From: an uncultured Gemella sp. | GTDB taxonomy: Bacteria; Bacillota; Bacilli; Staphylococcales; Gemellaceae | DNA: 32,893 nucleotides | Assembly (NCBI GenBank): GCA_938038035.1 | Contig: CALHQV010000072.1 | Coordinates: forward strand, 1-32,893 | Direction: 5' to 3' | Shown: positions 22,816 through 31,421 of the stretch, piece by piece | Numbering within the stretch: position 1 is the stretch's first letter | Layout of the letters: each line of letters starts with the position of its first letter | Notes under the pieces: model-generated | The model's database searches: none | What the model saw: the letters and a program-made list of their open reading frames with translations, nothing else | Told to the model about the DNA's origin: nothing | Program-made: the position numbers and the translations under genes

Positions 22816-22877
22816 AGGGGAAACCAAAATAATTTGTAGTTAGAAAAATAAGACTTAAAATCAAGGAGGAAAAAAGA

Positions 22878-24437
22878 ATGAAAAAGAACAAATTGTTTAT
22901 AGGAGCACTAGCGTTAGTAATGAGTGTTGTAACAGCATGTAGTTCAAAAACGCAAAACACAATTACCACTTCTCAAGATAAAGATACTTTCACGTATGCT
23001 ATTAGTGATGATCCATCATCAACTAACCCAATCAAGGTAAGTGACCGTTGGGGATTAACAATGACTAATATTATTTACTCACCATTAATCAAAGTTAATG
23101 GAGATGGTTCAAAAGAATATGCCTTAGCAGAATCTACTGAACTTGCAAAAGATGGTCTTAGTTTAAAAGTTAACTTAAGAAAAGACGTAAAATGGTCTGA
23201 TGGACAAAAATTCACAGCTGATGATGTAGTCTTCACTTATCAAACAAAAGCTAAAAAAGAAAATGGAAACTTTAAAAACTTATGGATTGGAGACAAACCG
23301 ATAACTATTGAGAAAGTAGATGACTACACTGTAGTATTTAAATTCCCAGAACCAAGTGCGGCTGCAGCAAATAACATTGCAAATGAAACTTACATTATTC
23401 CAAAACACGTTTATGGAAATGTATCTGACTTCTCAGTTAAAGAATTAAAAGAAACACCAGTAGGAACTGGACCATACAAACTAGTAGAAAACAAACGTGG
23501 AGAATACATTAAATTTGAAGCGAATGAAAATTATTACAATGGTAAGCCAAAAGTTAAAAATGTAGTACTACGTATTATTAAAAGTGCTGATACTACAAAA
23601 GTAGCGTTACAAAAAGGTGAGGTAGATGCAGCATATGTATTACCTGCTGCAATTAAAGATTTAGATTCTAAAAACATCGATACTTATCCTTACAGTGAAA
23701 ACCGTATCGGATACTTAGGACTAAACACAAACACAGATGAATTAAAAGATGTTAAAGTTAGACAAGCTATTTTATACGCATTAAACAAAGAAGACATGAA
23801 TAAAGCGGCTTACTTAGATAGCAAATACTACCAAAACCCTTATTCATTCTTACCACCGAAAAATCCATTCCATACTGATGATGTAGAGAAATATACTCAA
23901 AATGTTGAAAAAGCAAAATCACTATTAAAAGAAGCGGGAGTTTCTAACTTGAAACTTAACCTAGGGTATGCAAGTAACGATGCTGCAAATACTATTCAAG
24001 CAACATTCATCCAACAACAATTACAAGCAGTAGGAATTAATGTTGAGCTTCGTGGTGGAGATGAAACAGCTATTTTTACAGAGTTAAGAAAACCTGGTTC
24101 TAAAGCTTACAACCTATTCTTAGGTGGATATATCATGGGTAACGATCCTGATTTATACTCTAAGCTATTTGGATCAAATGGTACTTCAAATTACTTCCAA
24201 TACAGAAGTGAAAAAATTGATGGATTATTCAAACAAGGTGCAGCTGAATTAGATGAAACTAAACGTAAAGAAGTGTACAAAAACCTTCAACAAGAAATTG
24301 CTAACCAAGCATACCTATACCCAATCGTAGATAACCAAAAAATCTTAGCGGTTAACAAACGTGTTGGAAATGTTAACGATGCTAAGTTAGTACCAATCTA
24401 CACATTTGATGATTTATCAAAAATTACTCTTAAATAG
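22878..24437 (+). CDS. Oligopeptide-type ABC transporter substrate-binding lipoprotein
   Basis: The 519-residue product is an extracellular binding protein of family 5 (PF00496) anchored to the membrane by a lipid. The signal peptide MKKNKLFIGALALVMSVVTA ends in a lipobox, with C21 as the modified cysteine. The family pattern KVNLRKDVKWSDGQKFTADDVVFTY (in parts) is at about residues 96-120, and PVGTGPYKLVE follows further on. It starts an operon encoding two permeases and two ATPases. AAGGAGG precedes the ATG. Peptides are the likely cargo; nickel or other ligands of this family cannot be excluded by reading alone. Confidence 0.9.
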   Translation: MKKNKLFIGALALVMSVVTACSSKTQNTITTSQDKDTFTYAISDDPSSTNPIKVSDRWGLTMTNIIYSPLIKVNGDGSKEYALAESTELAKDGLSLKVNLRKDVKWSDGQKFTADDVVFTYQTKAKKENGNFKNLWIGDKPITIEKVDDYTVVFKFPEPSAAAANNIANETYIIPKHVYGNVSDFSVKELKETPVGTGPYKLVENKRGEYIKFEANENYYNGKPKVKNVVLRIIKSADTTKVALQKGEVDAAYVLPAAIKDLDSKNIDTYPYSENRIGYLGLNTNTDELKDVKVRQAILYALNKEDMNKAAYLDSKYYQNPYSFLPPKNPFHTDDVEKYTQNVEKAKSLLKEAGVSNLKLNLGYASNDAANTIQATFIQQQLQAVGINVELRGGDETAIFTELRKPGSKAYNLFLGGYIMGNDPDLYSKLFGSNGTSNYFQYRSEKIDGLFKQGAAELDETKRKEVYKNLQQEIANQAYLYPIVDNQKILAVNKRVGNVNDAKLVPIYTFDDLSKITLK

Positions 24438-24466
24438 TAATAGTAGTGGAAAATAAAATATAGTGT

Positions 24467-24528
24467 GAGGGGGAGTACGATAAAATCCTATTTATAATAA
24501 GATTTTATAGTATCTCCCTCGCTTTATT
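24467..24528 (+). terminator. Attenuator-like hairpin after the binding-protein gene
   Basis: A long stem pairs 24467-24487 with 24501-24520 (about 18 pairs with a few mismatches) around a 13-nt loop, followed by GCTTTATT. The T-run is weak. Its place, 30 nt after the binding-protein stop and before the permeases, suggests partial termination or mRNA 3'-end protection that keeps the lipoprotein more abundant than the membrane parts. Confidence 0.5.
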
Positions 24529-24543
24529 AGTTTAAGGGGAATG

Positions 24544-24591
24544 TTCATTTATAATTTATATCAAAAAGATTTGTGATAAATTATAAATGAA
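24544..24591 (+). repeat. Perfect 16-bp inverted repeat before the permease genes
   Basis: Positions 24544-24559 and 24576-24591 are exact reverse complements around a 16-nt loop. The arms are nearly all A/T. It is the second hairpin in the 194-nt gap between the binding-protein gene and the first permease gene. No T-run follows, so it is not a standard terminator. Confidence 0.6.
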
Positions 24592-24631
24592 TTTCATAAA
24601 AATATAGTAATTAAAATTTAAAGGAGATTGT

Positions 24632-25588
24632 ATGATTCGATATATTTTGAAACGTATATTACAAGTAGTACCATTACTTTTAGTAATATCGTTTATAGTA
24701 TTTACTTTAATACATTTAGCACCATATGATGCTATCGATGCACAGATAACGTCGAATATGTCACAAGAAGAAATTAATATTCTTCGTGAGCAAAGTGGGC
24801 TTAATAAACCATTCTTAATTCAGTATGTGGATTGGTTAGGACAAATATTAAGTGGGAACTTCGGTCACTCATTAGTAACGCACAATAGTGTAGGAGAGGA
24901 AATTCTAGCGAAAATACCTAATACAATATCATTAGTATTACCTGCATATGTAACAGCATTAGTTATAGCAATAGTATTAGGATTATTAGCGGCTGCAAAT
25001 AAAGGTAAATGGCAAGATAAACTGATTGATGCTGTAGCCTCACTTGGAATAGCTACTCCATCATTTTGGATAGCTATGATATTCATCTATGTTTTAGGAT
25101 ACCATTTAAACTTATTCCCAATAATAGGAATGCACACAATTGGTAAAGAAGGTGATTTTGGAGATTTCTTATCACACTTTATTATGCCTTATCTAACATT
25201 AACAATCGTGTTCTTCGCAGAACTTACACGTTATGTAAGGTCATCAGCTTTAAGCCAAACAAATGAAGAGTATGTAGTAGTTCAACAAGCTTTTCAAGCG
25301 ACAAAAACACAAATCTTCACAAGGCATATTATAAAAAACGTGCTTATACCGGTAATTACTCAAGTGGGTATGTCACTACCGATGTTAGTAACCGGAGCGA
25401 TTATTACAGAAACAGTATTTAGTTGGCCAGGAATTGGACCATATATTACACAAGCAACTAGAGCGTTAGATTACCCTATAATAATGGCGGTAATGTTACT
25501 GTCAGCTACATTAGTAATAGTAGGTAATTTAATTTCAGACATACTTTACTCAATAGTAGATCCTAGAATTAGAAGAGGAGGTAAGTAA
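24632..25588 (+). CDS. Oligopeptide ABC transporter permease, OppB/DppB-like
   Basis: The 318-residue product is an inner-membrane permease (BPD_transp_1 domain). It begins MIRYILKRILQVVPLLLVISF, the usual first membrane segment of OppB proteins, has about six segments in all, and contains the cytoplasmic coupling loop ELTRYVRSSALSQTNEEYV for the ATPases. The C-terminus reads SDILYSIVDPRIRRGGK, a family hallmark. AAAGGAGA precedes the ATG. The next permease starts 1 nt after its stop. Confidence 0.92.
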   Translation: MIRYILKRILQVVPLLLVISFIVFTLIHLAPYDAIDAQITSNMSQEEINILREQSGLNKPFLIQYVDWLGQILSGNFGHSLVTHNSVGEEILAKIPNTISLVLPAYVTALVIAIVLGLLAAANKGKWQDKLIDAVASLGIATPSFWIAMIFIYVLGYHLNLFPIIGMHTIGKEGDFGDFLSHFIMPYLTLTIVFFAELTRYVRSSALSQTNEEYVVVQQAFQATKTQIFTRHIIKNVLIPVITQVGMSLPMLVTGAIITETVFSWPGIGPYITQATRALDYPIIMAVMLLSATLVIVGNLISDILYSIVDPRIRRGGK

Positions 25589-25589
25589 G

Positions 25590-26414
25590 ATGAAAAGATT
25601 TATTAAAATAGCTAAAAGTTCAAAAATCTATATTTTTTCACTTATTTTTATTGCGATATTAGTGTTTGTATCATTAATAGCACCTTTACTTCCTATAGAT
25701 CCAGCGGCTACCGATGTAGCAAATTTATCTCAATCACCAAGCCTGCAACATTTATTTGGGACTGATGAGGTAGGTCGTGATTACTTCATTCGTGTAATCT
25801 ATGGAGGTCGTATTTCTCTTATAGTAGGTTTACTAGCGATGGTAACTTCCGTAACAATTGGAACGATAGTAGGGATTATCGCAGGTTATGTTGGTGGAGT
25901 TGTTGATAGTTTACTTATGCGTTTAGTCGATGTATTGTCATCTATTCCATGGTTAGTATTAGTAATTGTACTTAGTGTATTTTTAAAACCAGGAATTGGT
26001 TCGATTATTATAGTAATAGGATGTTTTTCTTGGATGCGTCTTGCGAGATTAGTTCGAGCAGAAACTCTATCAGCAAAGGAATATGACTATGTAGTATATA
26101 GTAGATTTAGCGGTGTAAAAACTATCTCTATCCTAAAGAAACATATTATTCCTGCTATCATACCAACTTTAGTAGTAGCAGCAAGTGCTTCAATAGCTAA
26201 TGCAATAATGACAGAAGCAGCACTTAGTTTCTTAGGTCTTGGTATTCAACAGCCTATGACTTCGTGGGGAACACTCCTACAAAATGCACAACAAAGTTTA
26301 CAACGTGCACCTCATATGGCTATCATCCCTGGATTATTTGTAATGTTAACAATTTATTCATTCAATAATATTGGTAACTTACTTACAAAATATATTCAAA
26401 AGGAGGAGCAGTAG
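25590..26414 (+). CDS. Oligopeptide ABC transporter permease, OppC/DppC-like
   Basis: The 274-residue product is the second permease. It has an N-terminal membrane segment followed by HLFGTDEVGRDYFIRVIYGGRISL (in parts), typical of DppC/OppC, and a coupling loop RLVRAETLSAKEYDYVVYSRFSG. The ending TEAALSFLGLGIQQPMTSWG is a strong family motif. GAGGAGGTAAG precedes the ATG. It ends just before the first ATPase gene. Confidence 0.92.
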   Translation: MKRFIKIAKSSKIYIFSLIFIAILVFVSLIAPLLPIDPAATDVANLSQSPSLQHLFGTDEVGRDYFIRVIYGGRISLIVGLLAMVTSVTIGTIVGIIAGYVGGVVDSLLMRLVDVLSSIPWLVLVIVLSVFLKPGIGSIIIVIGCFSWMRLARLVRAETLSAKEYDYVVYSRFSGVKTISILKKHIIPAIIPTLVVAASASIANAIMTEAALSFLGLGIQQPMTSWGTLLQNAQQSLQRAPHMAIIPGLFVMLTIYSFNNIGNLLTKYIQKEEQ

Positions 26415-26415
26415 T

Positions 26416-27282
26416 ATGACAAACATAGTAGAATTAAAAAATTTAACGGTTAATTATAAACCAAATAAAGAAGTAGATAAACAACTAATACACGGTATCG
26501 ATATTAACCTTAGAAAAGGTCATATTACAGGAGTTGTCGGTGAATCAGGTAGTGGAAAAAGCATTCTGATGCGTAGCATAATGTCTATTCTTCCTAGCAA
26601 TATTTTTGATAAAAATGATAAGTTTAACTTTGATGGAAAGGAAGTTAAGAAGGGTGAAAAGTTACCGATTTCTATGATTTTCCAAAACCCTATGACTTCA
26701 CTTGATCCAGTTAGAACGATTGGTTTTCACTTAATAGAAGTAATAGAAAGATTTCAAAATAAGTCTAAAGAAGAAGCAAAAAAATTAGCAATAGAGCAAC
26801 TTGAAAAAGTAGGAATTCTTAATGCACCTCTTAGAATGGAGCAATATCCACATGAATTATCTGGTGGTATGCGTCAAAGAATATTAATAGCTATGGCATT
26901 ACTTGCTAATCCTAAGTTATTAGTAGCAGATGAACCTACAACTGCTCTAGACGTTACGGTTCAAGCGCAGATTCTATCTCTTATTAAAAAATTACAAAAA
27001 GAAACAGAACTTAGTGTAGCATTAGTCAGCCATGATTTTGGTGTAATAGCTGGAATGTGTGACTATGTATATATTATGTATAGAGGTAGAGTTGTTGAAA
27101 AAGGAAATGTTGAAGAAATCTTCAGCAATGCACAACACCCATATACAAAACAACTTCTTGCTGCAGCAAGATTAGAAAATACTAATAATGAACTTCTGAC
27201 TGTTGATTATAAAGAAGATGACAAACACTATACTTGGCAAAAACTTAGCGATACTCATGAGTATCTGAAAGAGGTGGAGTAA
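26416..27282 (+). CDS. Oligopeptide ABC transporter ATPase, OppD/DppD-like
   Basis: The 288-residue product has Walker A GESGSGKS (residues 42-49), the QNPMTSLDP Q-loop region, signature LSGGMRQR, Walker B LLVADEPTTALD and the switch SHDFG. It is shorter than many OppD proteins (about 330 residues), and I see no cysteine-containing C-terminal extension. I chose 26416 because AGGAGGAG lies 8 nt upstream and the product starts MTNIVELKNLTVNY; the longer frame from 26371 would run into the upstream gene. The stop overlaps the ATG of the next ATPase gene. Confidence 0.92.
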   Translation: MTNIVELKNLTVNYKPNKEVDKQLIHGIDINLRKGHITGVVGESGSGKSILMRSIMSILPSNIFDKNDKFNFDGKEVKKGEKLPISMIFQNPMTSLDPVRTIGFHLIEVIERFQNKSKEEAKKLAIEQLEKVGILNAPLRMEQYPHELSGGMRQRILIAMALLANPKLLVADEPTTALDVTVQAQILSLIKKLQKETELSVALVSHDFGVIAGMCDYVYIMYRGRVVEKGNVEEIFSNAQHPYTKQLLAAARLENTNNELLTVDYKEDDKHYTWQKLSDTHEYLKEVE

Positions 27283-28175
27283 TGAGTAAAGAGTATTTAA
27301 AACTAAAAAATGTACGAAAAGTTTATAAGTCTAAAGGAATGGGAAAAGAAGTTAAAGAAACTATAGCTGTTAATGATATTAGTTTGGATATTTATAAAGC
27401 CGAGACGCTAGCTGTAGTAGGTGAATCTGGAAGTGGAAAGACTACCCTAGGTAAGGGGATATTAAATATTGATCCATTCATATCAGGTGATGTTTTTGTA
27501 GAAGGAAAAGAAAAGTCTTTAACAAAAATGTCCAAAAAAGAACTAGCAGAAGTTTATAGTAAGATGCAAATTATATTCCAAGACCCTTATTCATCATTAA
27601 ATCCACGAATGAGTGCTTTAGATATAGTTATGGAAGCTTTACACAAAGAGGATAAAGAAACAGCGAAGAAAAAAGCGTTAGAAATACTAGAGTTTGTTGG
27701 AATTTCTAACGAAGATGCATTAAAATTATCAAATGCTTTTAGTGGAGGGCAACGTCAACGTATAGGTATTGCTCGTGCAGTTGTAACAAAACCAGATTTC
27801 ATTTTATGCGACGAACCGACTTCTGCTTTAGATGCTTCAACACAAGCACAGGTAATTAATTTATTAAAAGATTTACAAGAAAAATTCTCTCTAACATATT
27901 TATTCATCTCACATAACTTAGGTGTAGTAGAGTATATCGCAGATAGAATAGCTGTAATGTATAGAGGTAATCTAGTAGAATTAGGAACAACAGCACAGAT
28001 TATGAAAAATCCGCAGCACGTTTATACAAAGCGTCTTCTAAATTCTATGCCGATAATTGATCCGGTAAGAGCTAGAAAGATGTTCGAAGAATTCGAAGTT
28101 AGTGCTGAGGAAATAGTAATAACTGGTAGTGAAAAATTCGAAGAAGTTGAAGAAGGACACTTTGTACTAAAATAG
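27282..28175 (+). CDS. Oligopeptide ABC transporter ATPase, OppF/DppF-like
   Basis: The 297-residue product is the second ATPase: Walker A GESGSGKT (residues 47-54), QDPYSSLNPRM Q-loop, signature FSGGQRQR, Walker B FILCDEPTSALD and switch SHNLG. With the OppD-like partner it would form the heterodimer that powers uptake. Its ATG overlaps the preceding stop (TAATG), with GAGGTGGAG for ribosome binding. It ends the operon and is followed by a strong terminator. Confidence 0.93.
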   Translation: MSKEYLKLKNVRKVYKSKGMGKEVKETIAVNDISLDIYKAETLAVVGESGSGKTTLGKGILNIDPFISGDVFVEGKEKSLTKMSKKELAEVYSKMQIIFQDPYSSLNPRMSALDIVMEALHKEDKETAKKKALEILEFVGISNEDALKLSNAFSGGQRQRIGIARAVVTKPDFILCDEPTSALDASTQAQVINLLKDLQEKFSLTYLFISHNLGVVEYIADRIAVMYRGNLVELGTTAQIMKNPQHVYTKRLLNSMPIIDPVRARKMFEEFEVSAEEIVITGSEKFEEVEEGHFVLK

Positions 28176-28182
28176 TAAGACA

Positions 28183-28234
28183 AATACCAATCTCAAAGAC
28201 ATAGTAGGTCTAGTTCTTGAGATTGGTATTTTTT
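28183..28234 (+). terminator. Intrinsic terminator of the oligopeptide operon
   Basis: A perfect 14-bp stem (28183-28196 with 28217-28230) closes a 20-nt loop that can form its own AGAC/GTCT hairpin (28197-28200 with 28208-28211). A T-run ends at 28234. Confidence 0.92.
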
Positions 28235-28254
28235 CAAATAATTTGAAACAGATT

Positions 28255-28283
28255 TTGACAGTAGGCAAACTTTGGAGTAAAAT
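28255..28283 (+). promoter_or_regulatory. SigA promoter of the deacylase gene
   Basis: TTGACA (28255-28260) and TAAAAT (28278-28283) are 17 bp apart, directly after the oligopeptide terminator. Confidence 0.82.
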
Positions 28284-28321
28284 AATAATATTATTACATA
28301 ATATGGAAAAGAGGAGCTATT

Positions 28322-28813
28322 ATGGCTAAGAAAAAAGAATTAAAAACAAACGCTATGAGATTTTTAGATGAAAATGGTGTAGAATATAATCATTTTGAAT
28401 TTGATGCAGAAAGTGATGCTGCAAAGACTGGTGTAGGAGTAGCTGATATTATCGGGCGCGATCACAATCAAGTATTTAAAACAATTATGACTACGGATGG
28501 AAAAGGTAACTATGTTGTGGGAGTACTTATGAGTGAAGATAGTATAAACTTTAAAAAACTTGCCAAAGCAGCAGGTGTGAAAAGTTTATCAATGTTACCA
28601 CTTAAAGACCTGACAAAAATTACAGGATATGTAAAAGGTGGATGTTCACCATTTGCGATGAAAAAACTATTCCCGACTTTTGTAGATGAAAAATGTCGTG
28701 AAGTTGAAACGATTATTATCTCTGCAGGTAAAGTAGGTCACCAAGTGGAAGTAAAACCAGAAGTTTTAGAGCAACTTATCGGTGCTCAAGTAGTAGACTT
28801 CAAAGCTGAATAA
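28322..28813 (+). CDS. ybaK: Cys-tRNA(Pro)/Cys-tRNA(Cys) deacylase, YbaK family
   Basis: The 163-residue product is a cytoplasmic editing enzyme that hydrolyses mischarged Cys-tRNA(Pro), a product of prolyl-tRNA synthetase error. It has the family lysine in VFKTIMT (K53) and the loop VKGGCSPFAMKK (G106, G107, C108, S109, P110), with ISAGKVGHQVEV near the end. Length is normal for YbaK/EbsC. GAGGAG precedes the ATG. It has its own promoter and terminator, so it is monocistronic. Confidence 0.92.
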   Translation: MAKKKELKTNAMRFLDENGVEYNHFEFDAESDAAKTGVGVADIIGRDHNQVFKTIMTTDGKGNYVVGVLMSEDSINFKKLAKAAGVKSLSMLPLKDLTKITGYVKGGCSPFAMKKLFPTFVDEKCREVETIIISAGKVGHQVEVKPEVLEQLIGAQVVDFKAE

Positions 28814-28823
28814 TATAAAAAAG

Positions 28824-28888
28824 AACGACTTTAGGTACTGATGTGCATTCTAAAATTTAGAGCAGACTTATATTTAAAGTCGTTTTTT
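28824..28888 (+). terminator. Terminator after the deacylase gene
   Basis: A perfect 10-bp stem (28824-28833 with 28875-28884) encloses a 41-nt loop with a small TCTAA/TTAGA hairpin, and a T-run reaches 28888. The loop is unusually long for an intrinsic terminator. Confidence 0.8.
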
Positions 28889-28908
28889 ATAAAAATATCA
28901 TGAAAAGG

Positions 28909-28937
28909 TTTACGTCGATAAAAAAAAGTAGTATAAT
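28909..28937 (+). promoter_or_regulatory. Promoter of the small secreted protein gene
   Basis: TTTACG (28909-28914) and a perfect TATAAT (28932-28937) are 17 bp apart, immediately after the previous terminator. Confidence 0.75.
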
Positions 28938-28972
28938 TTAAGTAAAATAAGTAGTTGGGGAGGTGTATACTT

Positions 28973-29350
28973 ATGAAAAAAAATATTAAAATAGGTGCAA
29001 TGAGTTTATTATTAGTACTTCTTCCAGGAAGCTTAGGAGTTGGTACAGTCTATTCTTCATCAGGAGGAAATACTAATGTAAATGAAGAAAATACAACATA
29101 TCAAGAAAATAATACAGTTGGAGTAGATAAGAGTCTAATTGTGAATAATTCTAAGAATACTGTAGAGAAGATTTCTAAAAGTATTCCTTATGACTATCCC
29201 GTAGGTTCAGCGTATCCAACAAGTGTAAATTATAGTCAATTTTATGATGGGCGTGGTTGGGCTTCTGGTGAGTTGTATTTCAGTGATATTTATCCAATAG
29301 GGAATGGTAAAGTACGTGTTTGGTATCACGGAGAATTAAGCTTAAAATAA
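28973..29350 (+). CDS. Small secreted protein of unknown function
   Basis: The 125-residue product has a clear signal peptide (MKKNIKIGAMSLLLVLLPGS, then GVGTVYSS). It continues with an Asn- and Thr-rich linker (about 30-60) and a C-terminal segment of about 50 residues rich in Tyr, Gly and Trp (YPVGSAYPTSVNY, DGRGWASGELYFSD, VRVWYHGELSLK). I chose the ATG at 28973 because GGGGAGGTG stands just upstream and it gives the charged signal-peptide start. It is monocistronic between two terminators. There is no cysteine or LPXTG, so it is probably released. I do not recognise the fold. Confidence 0.75.
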   Translation: MKKNIKIGAMSLLLVLLPGSLGVGTVYSSSGGNTNVNEENTTYQENNTVGVDKSLIVNNSKNTVEKISKSIPYDYPVGSAYPTSVNYSQFYDGRGWASGELYFSDIYPIGNGKVRVWYHGELSLK

Positions 29351-29369
29351 TATAATAAAGTCATTTACT

Positions 29370-29412
29370 AAAGGTGTCTTAGAGTGTTTAAAAGCTCTAA
29401 GGCATCTTTTTT
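29370..29412 (+). terminator. Terminator after the small secreted protein gene
   Basis: A stem of about 13 bp with two G-U pairs (29372-29384 with 29395-29407) has a 10-nt loop and ends in a T-run to 29412. Confidence 0.88.
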
Positions 29413-29568
29413 AGTCAGCTCCTTAAATATTTAGAAATAATTATTGGAAAAAGACAATAATTCTCCCTAAATATTGATGAAAACGCATAAAGTAACAATA
29501 TTTATGTTAATTGAAAATGTATTGTAACATAATTGAAATAGTTTAGATATTCTAATGAAACGTTGTTT

Positions 29569-29577
29569 TGATATAAT
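29569..29577 (+). promoter_or_regulatory. Extended -10 promoter of tatD
   Basis: TGATATAAT gives a full extended -10; the -35 region at 17 bp is weak. The 187-nt gap before tatD is otherwise A/T-rich with no other recognisable element. Confidence 0.6.
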
Positions 29578-29599
29578 CTTAAGAGTAAGGAGGCGTGGT

Positions 29600-30388
29600 A
29601 TGTTATTTGATACACATGCGCATCTAAATGATGATGCTTATTTAGAAGACTTAGAAGAAACTATTGCTCGTGCGAAAGAAGCGGGAGTTAAATTAATAAA
29701 TATAGTTGGTTTCGATGATAAAAGTATAGAAAAAGCACTGGAAATCACAGCTAAATATGACTTTTTATATTTAACAGTAGGTTGGCACCCAGTAGAAGCA
29801 ATTGACTTTACAGAAGAAAAATATGAAATGATAAAAAATATTGCTTTAACTAACGATAAAGTAGTAGCCATCGGTGAGATTGGTCTAGATTATCACTGGG
29901 ATAAAAGTCCAAAGGATATTCAAAAAGAAGTATTTAGAAGACAAATTCAACTAGCGAAAGAAGTAAATAAACCAATAGTAATCCACACGCGTGATGCTAT
30001 GGCAGATACAATACAAATACTTCAAGAAGAAAAAGCTAGTGAAATTGGTGGAATAATGCACAGCTTTTCTGGTTCTGTAGAAAGCATGAATATAATGCTA
30101 AAAGAGAACTTCTATATTTCATTAGGTGGACCAGTAACATTTAAAAATGCAAAAACACCTAAAGAAGTAGCAAAAGCTTGCCCATTAGATAAGTTGTTAA
30201 TTGAAACGGATTGTCCGTACTTAACACCAACACCATATAGAGGAAAAAGAAATGAACCTGCATATGTGCATTATGTAGCACAAGAAATTGCAGACCTTAA
30301 AGAAATGTCGTATGAACAACTAACAAAACAAACATTCAATAATGCATGTACGTTGTTCGGATTAGAAGAAAAAAAGGAGATTGATTAA
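29600..30388 (+). CDS. tatD: TatD-family metal-dependent hydrolase / DNase
   Basis: The 262-residue product is an amidohydrolase-fold enzyme with exonuclease activity in studied members. Metal ligands are visible in order: H6 and H8 (DTHAHL), the glutamate of IGEIGLDYHW, the histidine of IHTRD, the histidine of MHSFSG, and the aspartate of ETDCPYL. The ATG at 29600 follows AAGGAGG at the right distance; a longer frame from 29555 has no ribosome-binding site and crosses the promoter. In B. subtilis yabD (tatD) is followed by yabE, and the same pair is kept here, 3 nt apart. Confidence 0.93.
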   Translation: MLFDTHAHLNDDAYLEDLEETIARAKEAGVKLINIVGFDDKSIEKALEITAKYDFLYLTVGWHPVEAIDFTEEKYEMIKNIALTNDKVVAIGEIGLDYHWDKSPKDIQKEVFRRQIQLAKEVNKPIVIHTRDAMADTIQILQEEKASEIGGIMHSFSGSVESMNIMLKENFYISLGGPVTFKNAKTPKEVAKACPLDKLLIETDCPYLTPTPYRGKRNEPAYVHYVAQEIADLKEMSYEQLTKQTFNNACTLFGLEEKKEID

Positions 30389-30391
30389 TAC

Positions 30392-31414
30392 ATGAAATTA
30401 GGTAGAATTATAGCCGCAGCGGCAACATCGGGATTATTATTATCAGGAGCTTTCGTAGTAGCGGAAGAATATACAGGGCACAATGTTTTTGCCGTAAACT
30501 TAGATAATAGTAACAAAATTGAGCTAAAAACTAAAAAAGGAACAGTAAGAGAAGTTCTTATCGCTAATGATATTCCTTTTGGTGCAGACGATAGAGTTGA
30601 ACCAGGATTAGATACAAAAGTAAATGGTGGGGAAACTATCAACATTTATAAAGCTCATGAAATAACAATCGTTGATGGAGATACAACTACGGTAAGAAAA
30701 ACTACTTATAAAAAAGTCGAAGATATCTTAAAAGAATTAAACATAACTCTTGGAGTAAACGATAGAGTAACTCCAAACTTAAATAGTGAAGTAGCAACAG
30801 TTGATACTATTAAAATCGCAAGAGATGGAAAAGCTACAGAAGTTAAAAAAGAAGAAATTAAATTTGAAACAAAAGAAGAAAAAGATGATTCTAAATATGT
30901 AGATGAAAAAGTTACTAAAGTTGAAGGTAAAAACGGAGAAAAAGAAGTAACTTATAATGTTGTAAGAGAAAACGGAAAAGAAATTTCTAGAGAAGTTGTT
31001 TCAGAAAAAGTACTAAAAGAAGCAACTGCTAAAGTTGTTGTAGTAGGAACTAAGCAACGCCCAGTAGAACAGAAAGCTTCTAGTCAAGCAATATCTTCAA
31101 GTCAATCATACGCAGCTCAATCATATTCATCAGCTGGTGGATCTGTTGTGTTATCAAATGGTAATACGGCAGGTGCTGAAGGTGCTGCAGCGGCTCAAGA
31201 AATGGCGCGACGTACAGGAGTTCCAGCCTCAACTTGGGAACATATCATCGCTCGTGAATCAAATGGTCAAGTTGGAGCTAGAAATGCTTCAGGAGCTAGT
31301 GGGTTATTCCAAACTATGCCAGGATGGGGATCTACAGCAACAGTTCAAGATCAAATCAATGCAGCTACTCGTGCATACAAAGCACAAGGTCTAGCAGCAT
31401 GGGGAATGAGATAA
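30392..31414 (+). CDS. YabE-like cell-wall protein: DUF348, G5 and lysozyme-like domains
   Basis: The 340-residue product starts with a signal or anchor segment (about 5-25). Two DUF348 repeats follow (about 40-90 and 90-143), each with a VREVL or VEDIL and DRV pattern. A G5 domain (about 150-223), a Ser- and Gln-rich linker (228-262) and a C-terminal domain with ARESNGQVGARNASGASGLFQTMPGW (in parts) come next. E289 is the likely catalytic acid of a transglycosylase fold. B. subtilis YabE ends in a 3D domain; here the ending resembles IsaA/SceD-type enzymes. AAAGGAG stands upstream. It is the last gene of the tatD unit and probably acts in peptidoglycan remodelling. Confidence 0.85.
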   Translation: MKLGRIIAAAATSGLLLSGAFVVAEEYTGHNVFAVNLDNSNKIELKTKKGTVREVLIANDIPFGADDRVEPGLDTKVNGGETINIYKAHEITIVDGDTTTVRKTTYKKVEDILKELNITLGVNDRVTPNLNSEVATVDTIKIARDGKATEVKKEEIKFETKEEKDDSKYVDEKVTKVEGKNGEKEVTYNVVRENGKEISREVVSEKVLKEATAKVVVVGTKQRPVEQKASSQAISSSQSYAAQSYSSAGGSVVLSNGNTAGAEGAAAAQEMARRTGVPASTWEHIIARESNGQVGARNASGASGLFQTMPGWGSTATVQDQINAATRAYKAQGLAAWGMR

Positions 31415-31421
31415 ATAAGTA

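Noticed and set aside
22878..28175. Nickel or metallophore importer
   Set aside because: The binding protein and permeases fit family 5 systems in general; no metallophore synthesis gene, urease or metal regulator lies nearby.
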